From contig NZ_CP041216.1 in the NCBI RefSeq assembly GCF_020511155.1, forward strand, positions 2,542,001 to 2,606,000: 64,000 nucleotides of DNA, read 5' to 3'. The translations under genes were made by a program, and so were the position numbers. Shown here piece after piece: positions 41,066 to 49,172 of this stretch. Origin of the DNA: Shewanella glacialimarina (GTDB taxonomy: Bacteria; Pseudomonadota; Gammaproteobacteria; Enterobacterales; Shewanellaceae). Position 1 is the stretch's first letter, and every line of letters begins with the position of its first letter. The notes below the pieces were generated by a model, which saw nothing but the letters and a program-made list of their open reading frames with translations, was not told where the DNA came from and searched no databases.

Positions 41066-43047
41066 TACAGCCAGCCTCCTGATTTAGCCGAGCCACCATT
41101 TAACCAGTCATTAGCTGGGGCTTTTTTCGGTTTTTGGGGTTTTTGGGGTTCATCGGTTAATGATGGGTTGTCGTCTTTATTTGTTATCACTTTACTGAGC
41201 GCATCGAGATTAATGCCAAAGCGTTCAATAGCGATATACAGCGCAGCCAAGGCATACACAAAACAATCTAGCGCTTCGTTACGCCTGCCGCCTGCGTCCC
41301 AGCGATAAACAATGCGACCGTCACGGCGTGTCGGCAATTTTCGTTCAGACGTTAACTGTTGCAGTTCGGTGTCATCACAAATGCTGTCGTTTAGTGGCAA
41401 ATGAATCGCGCCAGGTGTGCGCGTATCAACACTGGGTTGAGTACGCATCATGGCCATGATCAACTCTTTGGCGTTGTCAGTACCCACCTCGGTTAAGTAC
41501 ACGCCTTTGTTAGTCCGCTTACGGGGGAAGTTAGCAATCGGCTTGCCGTACATGTTGGCGCCTCTAATCGGCACCACACGGAACAAGCCCAGCTTTTTAC
41601 TCATTGAGTAAACCGTATCAGTGTAATGGCCGCCCGAATCCCAACACGTTGTGCCAATGTTAAGCACTATGCCGTCGTTACGGGGGTAACTTTGGTTTAA
41701 GCGCAGCGCCACTTTATCCAGCAGCACTTGGCTTGCTGGGTCACCGTACAAAATAAATCTGTCAATTAAGGCGCTTTCTTTACCCGCGCCCCAACCCCAA
41801 ACGCGGCCTTCGTATCGGTCGTCTTGGGTGTCCACACCCGCGGTTAAATACACCACCCAATCGGGCATGTTGCCGTTGGGGTACATTTCACGCCTGCGGC
41901 CTAAGTCTTCCCATTCAATACGTTCGCCGTTGTCGTTGTCCCACGGCTGGCCAAGCTTGGTGTTAACAAAGGTTTGTAGCTTTTCTTTATCGCCTTTAGC
42001 TTTGTAAAATTCGGTAACTAACTTGGCCCAGCTGTTAAGCGTGTTATAAGCTGACCAGATATAAATAGAGATGTTTTCAGGCGTTAAAAAGTCGTCGCCG
42101 TCTTTATCAAAAAACGAAATAAAATCGGTTGTTGTCACCCCTGTTTTGTCGCATATCCATACCGCATTGGGGTGTTCTTCCATGTCGTGCAGTTGATTGT
42201 TTTCAATGCAGCAACCGCAGAGTTCGCAAACGTAATACGCTGTTTTTGGGTCGCTACCTTGCCATTTAATACCAAAGGGTTCAGTTTTGCCGCCCCACTT
42301 TAAATGCTGCAATTCATCGCAATGTGGGCATGGCAAATTAAATCTAAATTGGTACTGGCTTTCGCTACAGGCCTTTTCAATTTGGCAGGTACCTAATGTT
42401 TTAGGCGTTGAACCCCGTATCGATTTAGGAAACATCGACAATTCAACACGGGTGTCACCTAACGATGTGGCGTTACCTTCATGTTCAATTGACTCGTCAA
42501 AACCGGCTAACTCATCGTAAATTACGTCATCAACCGAGTGTTCACGATAGTTGGCCGCAGCAGTACCACCCCGCACCAATAATGTTTTTCCGTTGGTAAA
42601 AATTTTATCTTCTAAAGTGTTATCTTTATGCTTTTTACCAATCCACGGCGCTAACACTTTCCAAATCGGCATGTCACGAATTGCCGTTTCAACGTGCTTT
42701 TTCATAAACTTTTTAGCGATGCCATCAGTAGGCTGGTATATCAACACGTTACGTTTTTTATGTTCTATCTTGTAGCCCGCGTTGGCCATCAGCATTTTGG
42801 TGTAACCCACACGCGCCGACTTCATAATATTCAGCGTGGTAATTTGGTCGTTACCCATGGCATTCAATATGCCGATTTGAAACGGTAGGCTTTCCCATTT
42901 ACCTTCGGTGTATGACGACTCAGACGACATATAAAAATGGGTGTCGGCGTATTCACTGCAGGTCAACATAGGTGGGCGGTAAAACGATTTAAGGCCAGCA
43001 GCGACAGCAGCTTTCAAATTTTTAATCTGTGCTGCTGATATATTCAT
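41065..43047 (-). CDS. Terminase large subunit, GpA family
   Basis: 660 aa DNA-packaging ATPase and nuclease of the lambda gpA family. The N-terminal ATPase has the unusual Walker A-like KSARVGYTKML (about residue 77) and VDDVIYDELAGFDE as Walker B. A zinc-ribbon-like CPHCDE...CELCG pair lies near residues 240-275. The C-terminal endonuclease region includes TAGVDTQDDRYEGRVWGWG. Lambda-type terminases usually cut cohesive (cos) ends. The cos site was not located. Confidence 0.94.
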   Translation of the reverse strand: MNISAAQIKNLKAAVAAGLKSFYRPPMLTCSEYADTHFYMSSESSYTEGKWESLPFQIGILNAMGNDQITTLNIMKSARVGYTKMLMANAGYKIEHKKRNVLIYQPTDGIAKKFMKKHVETAIRDMPIWKVLAPWIGKKHKDNTLEDKIFTNGKTLLVRGGTAAANYREHSVDDVIYDELAGFDESIEHEGNATSLGDTRVELSMFPKSIRGSTPKTLGTCQIEKACSESQYQFRFNLPCPHCDELQHLKWGGKTEPFGIKWQGSDPKTAYYVCELCGCCIENNQLHDMEEHPNAVWICDKTGVTTTDFISFFDKDGDDFLTPENISIYIWSAYNTLNSWAKLVTEFYKAKGDKEKLQTFVNTKLGQPWDNDNGERIEWEDLGRRREMYPNGNMPDWVVYLTAGVDTQDDRYEGRVWGWGAGKESALIDRFILYGDPASQVLLDKVALRLNQSYPRNDGIVLNIGTTCWDSGGHYTDTVYSMSKKLGLFRVVPIRGANMYGKPIANFPRKRTNKGVYLTEVGTDNAKELIMAMMRTQPSVDTRTPGAIHLPLNDSICDDTELQQLTSERKLPTRRDGRIVYRWDAGGRRNEALDCFVYALAALYIAIERFGINLDALSKVITNKDDNPSLTDEPQKPQKPKKAPANDWLNGGSAKSGGWL

Positions 43048-43567
43048 CTAATAAATCCTCAATGCCGTTGGCCAGCTGCGCGGCGGTGTTTTGGCTTTTA
43101 ATCACTTCAGCGCGAATAGCGTCTACGGTGCGTTCTGGCATATCGGGGAATTTACGTTTTACCCGAATGTGTATTTGGTCCAGCACCGGCGATATTTGTG
43201 CAGCAATGCGACTAAGCACAAATGAGCAAAACCTCACTTCAACCACTTCTTTGCCGTCTTTTTCGTTTTTAAGCTCTTGACCGAAGGCTTGCGCTTTGAT
43301 TAAGCGGTAACGCTCAAACTCGATATTGGGTTTTTCATCTTCATCATCTTGCGGTTTGGCTGATTTTCCGAGCAGGTGTTTTTTACGCTCATTAGCCACC
43401 CGATTACCCACCACATCGCTCATGGTGTATAAACACTCACGGCCTTTTTTGCTGTGTATTGGCACATCCCATTTATCGAACGCTTGGGTACTAATACCCA
43501 AACTTTTGCACAGGTCGGTTTTATTCAGTAGCACTGGCTCGGCGTCGGGTGTTTGAATACGTGCCAT
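43022..43567 (-). CDS. Terminase small subunit, Nu1-like
   Basis: 181 aa. The N-terminal winged helix (LLNKTDLCKSLGISTQAFDKWDVP) would bind cos. The middle is charged, and the C-terminal helices interact with the large subunit. It overlaps the large-subunit gene by 26 bp. The lambda Nu1 family is 181 aa too. Confidence 0.85.
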   Translation of the reverse strand: MARIQTPDAEPVLLNKTDLCKSLGISTQAFDKWDVPIHSKKGRECLYTMSDVVGNRVANERKKHLLGKSAKPQDDEDEKPNIEFERYRLIKAQAFGQELKNEKDGKEVVEVRFCSFVLSRIAAQISPVLDQIHIRVKRKFPDMPERTVDAIRAEVIKSQNTAAQLANGIEDLLDEYISSTD

Positions 43568-43570
43568 TAG

Positions 43571-43876
43571 CTAGTCCTTGTGAATATCGTCTAACACATG
43601 GCTACATCGCTCTTGTTCAATATGCTGTAGCTGTTTAAGCAACACTTGCTCTTGCAGCGCTTGTATTCGGGCGTCACGCTCACTTTTTAATGTCGCACGC
43701 TGGCGCTGGCGGTCTTTATAAAACCAGTTAATAAACGCGGTAAACACAGCACACAACACGCCGACTAACACCCCAATATCCATATCGTTCACATAACTGC
43801 CAGCTGCGGTAAAAAACGAGGCAAGGTAAGACAATAACGAGGTGAGTTTTGCGCTAAGGTCAGTCGTTATGCTCAT
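43571..43876 (-). CDS. Holin, putative
   Basis: 101 aa from MSITTDLSAKL, whose ATG overlaps the Rz1 stop by 17 bp. One strong hydrophobic segment (about 35-55: GVLVGVLCAVFTAFINWFY) and a weaker one before it lead to a basic coiled tail. This fits HP1/class II or III holins that open the inner membrane for lysis. Last gene of the lysis cassette, directly before terminase. Confidence 0.75.
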   Translation of the reverse strand: MSITTDLSAKLTSLLSYLASFFTAAGSYVNDMDIGVLVGVLCAVFTAFINWFYKDRQRQRATLKSERDARIQALQEQVLLKQLQHIEQERCSHVLDDIHKD

Positions 43877-44135
43877 ATTGTTGCCGCCATTGTTGTAGGC
43901 GCTGCATGTTTGCATTACACATTGCTAGCGCATTAGTTTGGGTAAGTGAGTGTTTAAGTAAATCAATATTGGTACTACCCACAAAATCAGCGTTGCGGCA
44001 CAGCACCAACCAATCTGGCGGCGGTAACACATAAACCGTTTTGGTCTGCGTCACCACTTTTACAATCGGCTGGCTTGAGCAGCTGCAAAGCATCAATAGG
44101 CAACACAGCATTAGCCCAATCTTTTGTCGGTTCAT
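43860..44135 (-). CDS. Rz1-like outer-membrane spanin lipoprotein
   Basis: 91 aa with a lipoprotein signal (lipobox LCSC, modified Cys19) and a proline patch VLPPPDW. It overlaps the Rz gene by about 150 bp in another frame, the classic embedded Rz/Rz1 arrangement. Joins Rz to fuse inner and outer membranes in the last step of lysis. Confidence 0.85.
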   Translation of the reverse strand: MNRQKIGLMLCCLLMLCSCSSQPIVKVVTQTKTVYVLPPPDWLVLCRNADFVGSTNIDLLKHSLTQTNALAMCNANMQRLQQWRQQYEHND

Positions 44136-44451
44136 CGGGTGAGTCCTTAATCAGATTGGCTTTAACTATTTTGTTTTCATGTGTGGCTTGTAAATCAACA
44201 ACCTGTTTTCTATGCCTGGCATTCAGTTCGGTCATTACGCGGTAATCACGTTCAAGCGTGTTAATGCGTTCGGCTTGGTTATCGTTACTGCTTAATAGCG
44301 CATCAACACTCACTTGCGATTGCAGTAAGTCATGGCTTAACGCTTTATTAGTGGCGTTAAGTGAGTTAATACCCAACGCGGTAATGCCCAACAGCGTAGC
44401 CATAATCAGCACAATGCATAACAGCACTGTGGTTTTAAAGTCGTTAAACAT
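43987..44451 (-). CDS. Rz-like inner-membrane spanin
   Basis: 154 aa from MFNDFKTTV, whose ATG overlaps the endolysin stop by one base (TAATG), with GAGGGA upstream. N-terminal membrane anchor (about 7-28), then a periplasmic coiled coil (about 30-105). Partner of the overlapping Rz1 lipoprotein. Confidence 0.85.
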   Translation of the reverse strand: MFNDFKTTVLLCIVLIMATLLGITALGINSLNATNKALSHDLLQSQVSVDALLSSNDNQAERINTLERDYRVMTELNARHRKQVVDLQATHENKIVKANLIKDSPDEPTKDWANAVLPIDALQLLKPADCKSGDADQNGLCVTAARLVGAVPQR

Positions 44452-44918
44452 TACAAGTCCCTCAAACAATAACGCCGCTCATTTGAGCGGCGTTTAACTA
44501 AGCCAGGTAACTTTTTCTTTTTGGCATAAACCCACCTTAGCAACTCGTTACATGCGCCAACGCGATCACCCGCCCACAACTTTTTACGCAGCGTAGAAGC
44601 CCCAAAAGCCTCGGCCCCAATGTTGTAAATAAAACTCAGGTAAGCAATATGTTCACCCTCGCTTAATGGCGGGGTCAACTTTACAAGTTCACGGTCAAAG
44701 CTTTTAAGGCTAGTAGCCAGCATGTCTAAACACTGCTGGTTAGTGAACACCATGCCAAGCTTTATGTTGTGGCCTGTTTGGCCAAAGCAAGCCGTTTCTA
44801 TACCCGCTGGGTCAACATAGGTGTGTAATACTTCACCTTCACCCGTGGCAACTAACACACCGCCAGTAAGCAAAACGCCAGATAACCCCAGCGCCAAAAG
44901 CCTAGTTTTAATATTCAT
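44451..44918 (-). CDS. Endolysin, GH24 lysozyme with signal-anchor (SAR) N terminus
   Basis: 155 aa from MNIKTRLL, preceded by AGGTG. The catalytic triad is Glu27, Asp36 and Thr42 with T4-lysozyme spacing (E-8-D-5-T). Residues about 7-25 are a weakly hydrophobic glycine/alanine/leucine-rich helix, as in SAR endolysins (P1 Lyz, phage 21 R). Export would then be by Sec and activation by membrane depolarisation. First gene of the lysis operon, downstream of a tR'-like terminator. Confidence 0.88.
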   Translation of the reverse strand: MNIKTRLLALGLSGVLLTGGVLVATGEGEVLHTYVDPAGIETACFGQTGHNIKLGMVFTNQQCLDMLATSLKSFDRELVKLTPPLSEGEHIAYLSFIYNIGAEAFGASTLRKKLWAGDRVGACNELLRWVYAKKKKLPGLVKRRSNERRYCLRDL

Positions 44919-44939
44919 GCAGCACCTGGTAAATATGAG

Positions 44940-44969
44940 CAAAAAAAAGGGCTCCAATACAGGAGCCCA
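44940..44969 (-). terminator. tR'-like terminator ahead of the lysis operon
   Basis: Seven-bp GC-rich stem gggctcc / ggagccc with a 6-nt loop, followed on the - strand by eight T. It lies about 60 nt downstream of the predicted late start site and 22 nt before the endolysin gene, where lambda has tR', the terminator that Q overrides. Confidence 0.8.
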
Positions 44970-45025
44970 ACGGCGATGATCTAACAAGAGAGGAAGCAAA
45001 GCCAGTTACGCAGTGGTATCAAGCT

Positions 45026-45096
45026 TATATAAACTATAGCGGTTTTCAGGGGTAAAAATACGCCATATATGGCGTGTTTTACGCCACATATGGCGT
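45026..45096 (-). promoter_or_regulatory. Predicted late promoter with two palindromic activator sites
   Basis: On the - strand a -10 TATAGT (45033-45038) has no good -35. Upstream are two 16-bp palindromes: acgccatatatggcgt (45060-45075, perfect) and acgccacatatggcgt (45081-45096, one mismatch), 21 bp apart. With +1 at about 45026 their centres fall at -41.5 and -62.5, standard positions for a dimeric activator. It drives lysis and then head/tail genes. The regulator is unknown; the small XRE protein or the Q-like protein are candidates. Confidence 0.65.
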
Positions 45097-45295
45097 TGGT
45101 AAAATTGGATTTATGTGATATGTAAAACCGATAATTTCTAGGTTTGATTTAAAAGTTATCGGTTAAGTGATTTGCTGCAAATAGAAATGGTGCACAAGCT
45201 ATCGGCAAAATCATTGATGGACAAAAAGGTTAACCACGAGCCTTCAGCACTCTGAAATCACATTATGTTAACTATAGTGAAAGAAATTGACGTTT

Positions 45296-45360
45296 GGTTA
45301 AAGGGCGATCTTAGCCCGTCCCAGTGAGCGAAGCGGACGGTTTGAACCAATTGTTATGAG
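45296..45360 (-). repeat. attC-like site 1 (array end, degenerate)
   Basis: On the - strand it begins CTCATAACAATTGGTTCAA and continues with a ccgtcc / ggacgg stem around GCTTCGC, very like integron 59-base elements such as that of aadA. The distal R' box is degenerate (CTTTAAC). The stop codon of the 356-aa gene lies within the R'' box, typical for cassettes. Confidence 0.55.
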
Positions 45361-46424
45361 CCTTTCACACTTTTAATTAAGTTACCTATCTGCTCAAGAC
45401 CATCAAAGGTGCTAGGTAATTTTTCAGGGTCTGAAAGAATTCCGCTGAAAATTATGTTCTCAAATTTTTCCAGTGCTCCAGAATCTTGCTTCTTAATTTC
45501 CACAGAGTATCCGGCGTAGCTTTGAATAAATTGGCAAAGCGTCTGTCTTAGTTCAAGTTGCATGATTTGAGCTTTCACGGACCTATAATTGGCTAGGATT
45601 ATTCTGAAAAAATAGATCAAAATAAGCTCAACGGAGATTAGTGGAATTAGAATGATTAAGTGATTGGCTGAGAAGGATTGACCACCGTATATTTCGCGCG
45701 CAGCAAATATAATTTCAAATATCAGAGGGGAGACAATGACTATGCCCATGAAAATTAATGACCAGAAGAGCCAGAAGGATTCATTGGTTTTTTTGATGGC
45801 TAGATCGGAAAAGCCTTTGTACAGGCCGACAAAATTAAAACCGATTTTGTATTCGTCGAGTTTGTCTTTCAATGCCTCTGTGGTTATTTTCTTTTGTTCT
45901 ATTTCTTCGTCCCACTGAGCTTTAAGTTTTTCGGCTTCTACTTTTCTCTGCTCAAAATTCTTGAAAACACCAATATTTGCATCGTTAATAAAATCTTTTG
46001 CGATGTTGGCGGGCATTATGTATGAGGCGTAAATCATTTGCGATTTAACATCGTCATCCATTTCAGCTATGTCATCCTGCATTTTGGTTTTTATGGACCG
46101 CAATTCCATACCAAGCTCTTGGCCTGCGCCAACTAAAAAATCAAATTCGCAAACAAACCTATAACTCATTGAGTAAATGTGATCAATATCTACTCCTTTC
46201 TGGGGGTCAAAATTCATTAACCACTTGAGGAATTGGTCGCCAATGTGCTTGATGTTAAAGGTGCAACGTTCATCCCACCCTTCAGGTGATTTATAAATAT
46301 AATTAATTATATCTCTAGCTAAAGAGAGGCGAACTGCTCTTACCTCATTATCAATATGAGCCGCGCCGGATTTGCGTAGAAACTCAGCCAGTATTTGAGC
46401 GTTATCTTTATTTCCGAAAAACAT
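45354..46424 (-). CDS. Cassette-borne membrane protein, unrecognised
   Basis: 356 aa. Helical cytoplasmic N-terminal region (1-150). Coiled coil at about 165-200 (FEQRKVEAEKLKAQWDEEIEQKKIT). Two membrane helices near 220-245 and 260-285. A cytoplasmic C-terminal tail. A GGAG site five bases before the ATG. Bounded by attC-like sites 1 and 2. The family is unknown to me; two-helix membrane proteins in such positions can act in phage exclusion, but nothing here proves it. Confidence 0.7.
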   Translation of the reverse strand: MFFGNKDNAQILAEFLRKSGAAHIDNEVRAVRLSLARDIINYIYKSPEGWDERCTFNIKHIGDQFLKWLMNFDPQKGVDIDHIYSMSYRFVCEFDFLVGAGQELGMELRSIKTKMQDDIAEMDDDVKSQMIYASYIMPANIAKDFINDANIGVFKNFEQRKVEAEKLKAQWDEEIEQKKITTEALKDKLDEYKIGFNFVGLYKGFSDLAIKKTNESFWLFWSLIFMGIVIVSPLIFEIIFAAREIYGGQSFSANHLIILIPLISVELILIYFFRIILANYRSVKAQIMQLELRQTLCQFIQSYAGYSVEIKKQDSGALEKFENIIFSGILSDPEKLPSTFDGLEQIGNLIKSVKGS

Positions 46425-46447
46425 TAATACTCCACTTTGCGACTAGC

Positions 46448-46491
46448 TCATAACGCCGCCGTAGGCGGTATCATGAATGGGTTTGTTAGGT
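46448..46491 (-). repeat. attC-like site 2
   Basis: On the - strand R'' ACCTAAC (46485-46491) fits the RYYYAAC consensus exactly. A ccgcc / ggcgg hairpin follows, and the site ends in GTTATGA. It is short (44 bp) and lies directly after the HepT stop and before the next cassette gene. Confidence 0.65.
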
Positions 46492-46493
46492 GA

Positions 46494-46904
46494 TTAGTTT
46501 AGTAGGCTCTCGTATCTATTTTCTAAAAACTCAAGGAGTTCTTTAATCGGCTTAAAAAGAACTTTAATCTCATCGTAGTACTCCTCAATAAAGTCATCAT
46601 CTAAATATTCATGAGACGATTTATTACGGTGATCTAATAAATCTTGCCAAACTATCTCTTCGTTTAGCCAACCTATTGCAAAACCTTCAACCATACTTTC
46701 CCGTGGACTATTTGGATGAATCCCCTCATATTTCAAACCACGTTTAAGCGTCTTCCATACCAATTCTACGACTGTCTCGAAACGTTGAATTGTCCCTTCA
46801 ACAACAAGTTCACGATCTTTGGGGATTTGAAGTGCTTGTTCTAACTTGTCAACCGCCTTACGAAAATTACCAAGGCTATCCAATAGCTTTCTTGGGTTGC
46901 TCAT
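46494..46904 (-). CDS. hepT: HepT-like HEPN toxin (HI0074 family)
   Basis: 136 aa from MSNPRKLL, preceded by GGAG. All-helical HEPN/nucleotidyltransferase-substrate-binding family. The catalytic RX4HXY motif is intact: Arg93, His98 and Tyr100 in RNKSSHEY. In type VII toxin-antitoxin systems this RNase is silenced by AMPylation of the motif tyrosine by the partner MntA, encoded just upstream and overlapping by 29 bp. It forms one integron-like cassette with mntA. Confidence 0.88.
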   Translation of the reverse strand: MSNPRKLLDSLGNFRKAVDKLEQALQIPKDRELVVEGTIQRFETVVELVWKTLKRGLKYEGIHPNSPRESMVEGFAIGWLNEEIVWQDLLDHRNKSSHEYLDDDFIEEYYDEIKVLFKPIKELLEFLENRYESLLN

Positions 46905-47211
46905 ATATGACTTCTCCATCGTTATAAATTCGTTGTTGCAAGCAGTCTGGGTTACTTAAAAAGTTAACAATCGATATTCTGAACACAACCCTAACATCAT
47001 GAATTGCTCTTGCGCGCAACATGACCCAATCAGCTTTAGTAAAAGATGAGGCGACTACGGCTAAATCGATATCTGAATATTTGTCATAATCACCGCAAGC
47101 TCTAGAACCAAATATAATTAGCTTTTCTACTGAACTTCTTTGACTCAGTTCATCTAGAAATTCGATAGCTTCTACAGGAAGAGGGCTGATTTGATTTAAA
47201 TTTATTCGCAA
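46876..47211 (-). CDS. mntA: MntA-like minimal nucleotidyltransferase antitoxin
   Basis: 111 aa. Catalytic GSRACG...SDIDL: Gly35-Ser36, Asp47 and Asp49 (GSX10DXD), followed by DVRVVF with the third-carboxylate region altered relative to DLV. It starts at a TTG with a perfect AAGGAGGT site, so the start is confident despite the rare codon. It likely AMPylates HepT. The pair is bounded by attC-like sites 2 and 3. Confidence 0.88.
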   Translation of the reverse strand: MRINLNQISPLPVEAIEFLDELSQRSSVEKLIIFGSRACGDYDKYSDIDLAVVASSFTKADWVMLRARAIHDVRVVFRISIVNFLSNPDCLQQRIYNDGEVIYEQPKKAIG

Positions 47212-47223
47212 GTGACCTCCTTC

Positions 47224-47264
47224 ACCTAACGCCGCATTAAGCGGACTAAAATTGTTGGTTATAA
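47224..47264 (-). repeat. attC-like site 3
   Basis: On the - strand it starts TTATAACCAACAATTTTAG and has a ccgc-ttaat-gcgg stem. It ends in GTTAGGT, a perfect GTTRRRY box (rc ACCTAAC at 47224-47230). It lies between the 214-aa gene and mntA. Confidence 0.65.
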
Positions 47265-47282
47265 TGTGTAGCGAAGTGGAAT

Positions 47283-47924
47283 CTAACTAACTGTTTTAGT
47301 TCCGTTTAAATGCCTTTTTATGCGTTTCTCTCGTGACTTCACATACCCCCAAATCAATGAATCTAAAATTTTCTCATTAGAAAAATTCTTAGGAGTGAAT
47401 TTGGTTCTAAATTTAACAATTGAATCAGTTATTGCACTCGAAGAGTTAACTTGTTTCTGTTCATAAATGAGGTAATCGACTAAAGCTATTGAGTCCTTTT
47501 TTTTCTCATCATAACTAGAACTACTAGTTTTAGGAATGAAGTAAAAGTTACAAACTTTTGAATCATAAATAGGAAAAATACCATCGATCATATGCATGAG
47601 CTTTGTTATAAATGAAAATTGAAATGATGACTTTTTACTCTCTAGATCTGTAGTAACTCCATCAAAGTAACTACAAACTTCAGCAAAAGATAATATAGCA
47701 TTATTTTTATTATTCTCTAAAAACTCAAAATATTTTTTATTGAATTCTGAGACAGGAGAAATGAATCTCATAACCCAAAATTTACGATACCTTTTTTGAT
47801 ATTCAATATCTTCAGCAACATTTATCGAATAGAGACCATCCAAAAGGTAATCATATTCTTTAACATGATCTTGCCCAATTTCTTCAAGAACACTTTCGAT
47901 TTCATTATTGATAGATTGATACAT
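47283..47924 (-). CDS. Cassette-borne protein, unrecognised
   Basis: 213 aa from MYQSINNEIESVLEE (AAGG upstream; an ATG seven codons earlier is less likely). Rich in F, Y, S, K; low GC compared with phage genes. Mixed helical pattern with FWVMRFISP and a serine run TSSSSYDEKKKD. No signal peptide. The base composition and attC-like flanks (sites 3 and 4) indicate recent acquisition. Function unknown. Confidence 0.7.
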   Translation of the reverse strand: MYQSINNEIESVLEEIGQDHVKEYDYLLDGLYSINVAEDIEYQKRYRKFWVMRFISPVSEFNKKYFEFLENNKNNAILSFAEVCSYFDGVTTDLESKKSSFQFSFITKLMHMIDGIFPIYDSKVCNFYFIPKTSSSSYDEKKKDSIALVDYLIYEQKQVNSSSAITDSIVKFRTKFTPKNFSNEKILDSLIWGYVKSREKRIKRHLNGTKTVS

Positions 47925-47941
47925 TAGGAAATACCTTAGAA

Positions 47942-47995
47942 ACATAACAGCTTACTGAACGGCTAGACCGATAAAGCCGACAGTTTCAGTTACTG
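47942..47995 (-). repeat. attC-like site 4
   Basis: 54 bp; on the - strand CAGTAAC ... GTTATGT around a cggcttt-atcggtctag-ccg core. Nearly the same length and sequence as site 7, and it is followed on the + strand by the same ~110-bp flank. Confidence 0.6.
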
Positions 47996-48115
47996 ATTAA
48001 TATCATCCTACATTTTCTATGTCTTTTCTTTGAAGTAAAGCAACTTTATGACTCTTACACTCAAATATAACATTTTGATTGTGCATTAAAAGTGTCAACG
48101 TCAAATGTAAAAAGT
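47945..48115. repeat. Long direct repeat, copy 1 (attC plus flank)
   Basis: About 170 bp starting in attC-like site 4 and running through cctacattttctatgtctt, gactcttacactcaaatata and tcaacgtcaaatgtaaaaa. It is repeated in the same orientation at 51506-51670 with scattered differences and short indels. The last 19-mer recurs at 48140-48158. No coding potential. Confidence 0.75.
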
Positions 48116-48229
48116 AATCGTGGGTGGCCATGTTAAACTTCAACGTCAAATGTAAAAATAATCGTGGCTGACCATGTTTCGTTTCTTGTCCTTTTAAGTG
48201 ACTTGATAGGCTTTTTATGGCATGGCAAT

Positions 48230-49042
48230 TTACATTGGTTTACTTTCATTAAACACACGTACCATTTTTGAAACAAACAAACTTGAAATGTTCATTATGT
48301 GTTCTGCAGTCTCCTTTGTAGTTTCCCCTTCATGCATTGCTTTATTTCTTGTCTTTCTTATCAAATGAAGTAACTCAATTTCCTTTAATGACAGAATATT
48401 CGTATCTCCGGCTAGTTGAACGAGCTCCATAAAAGTATGATGATTGGAAAAAGGAACATGCGCATAGTTTAAAGCCCTTCGCAATAACGCCTCTACAACG
48501 CGTGCTGATTCATTTACAGCCATATCATAAATACCAACCGAAAACGCTTTTTCAGCCCTAGCTAGTAACTCTAAATCTTCATCTTTCTCTTTTGCTATTT
48601 CTTCTTCATTAAATTTATTCTTAATGGTTTGAGATAAGAGTTTAATGAGTTTCTTGCCAAAAAAACCTGAAAGAAACGCCGCAGTAACAGATAAAACGCT
48701 AGGGGGTATCTGCGTTAATAGACTACCAATTAAAGATGCTGTTGCTGTCAATGCCCAAAAAAGTAGGAAAATTGGTGGAGTTGCTAAGGCTATCGAATAA
48801 CAAATATTACTAAGTGTATCGAATAACTTCAAATGTTTAGATGAAGCAAATTGCAATGAAATGAAGTAAACAGCTAAACCCAAGCAAGCGGTCAAGAAAA
48901 AGTATGCGTGTTTGATCGTAAGATTGAGTGCAAAAAATTCAAACCCTAAATCCCCAGATACATCTACAAGAGGTTTGATTGCAAATACTGCAGCCAAAAG
49001 CCCAACTGTAAAACCAACTTTTGTTTTGAAAAAATCATCCAT
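48230..49042 (-). CDS. Membrane protein with C-terminal HEPN-like domain
   Basis: 270 aa. Four hydrophobic segments (about 8-28, 42-64, 76-105, 112-132), a charged linker with EEEIAKEKDEDLELLARAEK, then a helical domain of DUF4145/HEPN type. The latter has RKTRNKAMHEG near residue 230, an R-X4-H pair as in HEPN RNases. The sole gene between attC-like sites 4 and 5. Membrane-anchored HEPN proteins are plausible abortive-infection effectors; this is inference. Confidence 0.7.
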   Translation of the reverse strand: MDDFFKTKVGFTVGLLAAVFAIKPLVDVSGDLGFEFFALNLTIKHAYFFLTACLGLAVYFISLQFASSKHLKLFDTLSNICYSIALATPPIFLLFWALTATASLIGSLLTQIPPSVLSVTAAFLSGFFGKKLIKLLSQTIKNKFNEEEIAKEKDEDLELLARAEKAFSVGIYDMAVNESARVVEALLRRALNYAHVPFSNHHTFMELVQLAGDTNILSLKEIELLHLIRKTRNKAMHEGETTKETAEHIMNISSLFVSKMVRVFNESKPM

Positions 49043-49064
49043 TTGTGCGGAAAATCTCCTAGAA

Positions 49065-49172
49065 GCCTAACGCCTAAATAACAGGTTAAAATACTGAGCT
49101 AAAATACTGAGCTAAAATGGCGCGGAGCGAACAGCGCGCTGTTTTTAGTCATTGCTGATTTTCTTGTTAGGC
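49065..49172 (-). repeat. attC-like site 5 (long, VCR-like)
   Basis: 108 bp. On the - strand it starts with a perfect GCCTAAC and ends with a perfect GTTAGGC, with imperfect dyad symmetry between, including gcgcgctgttcgctccgcgc. It contains the stop codon of the 176-aa gene. An internal 15-bp direct repeat tactgagctaaaata is present. Confidence 0.7.
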
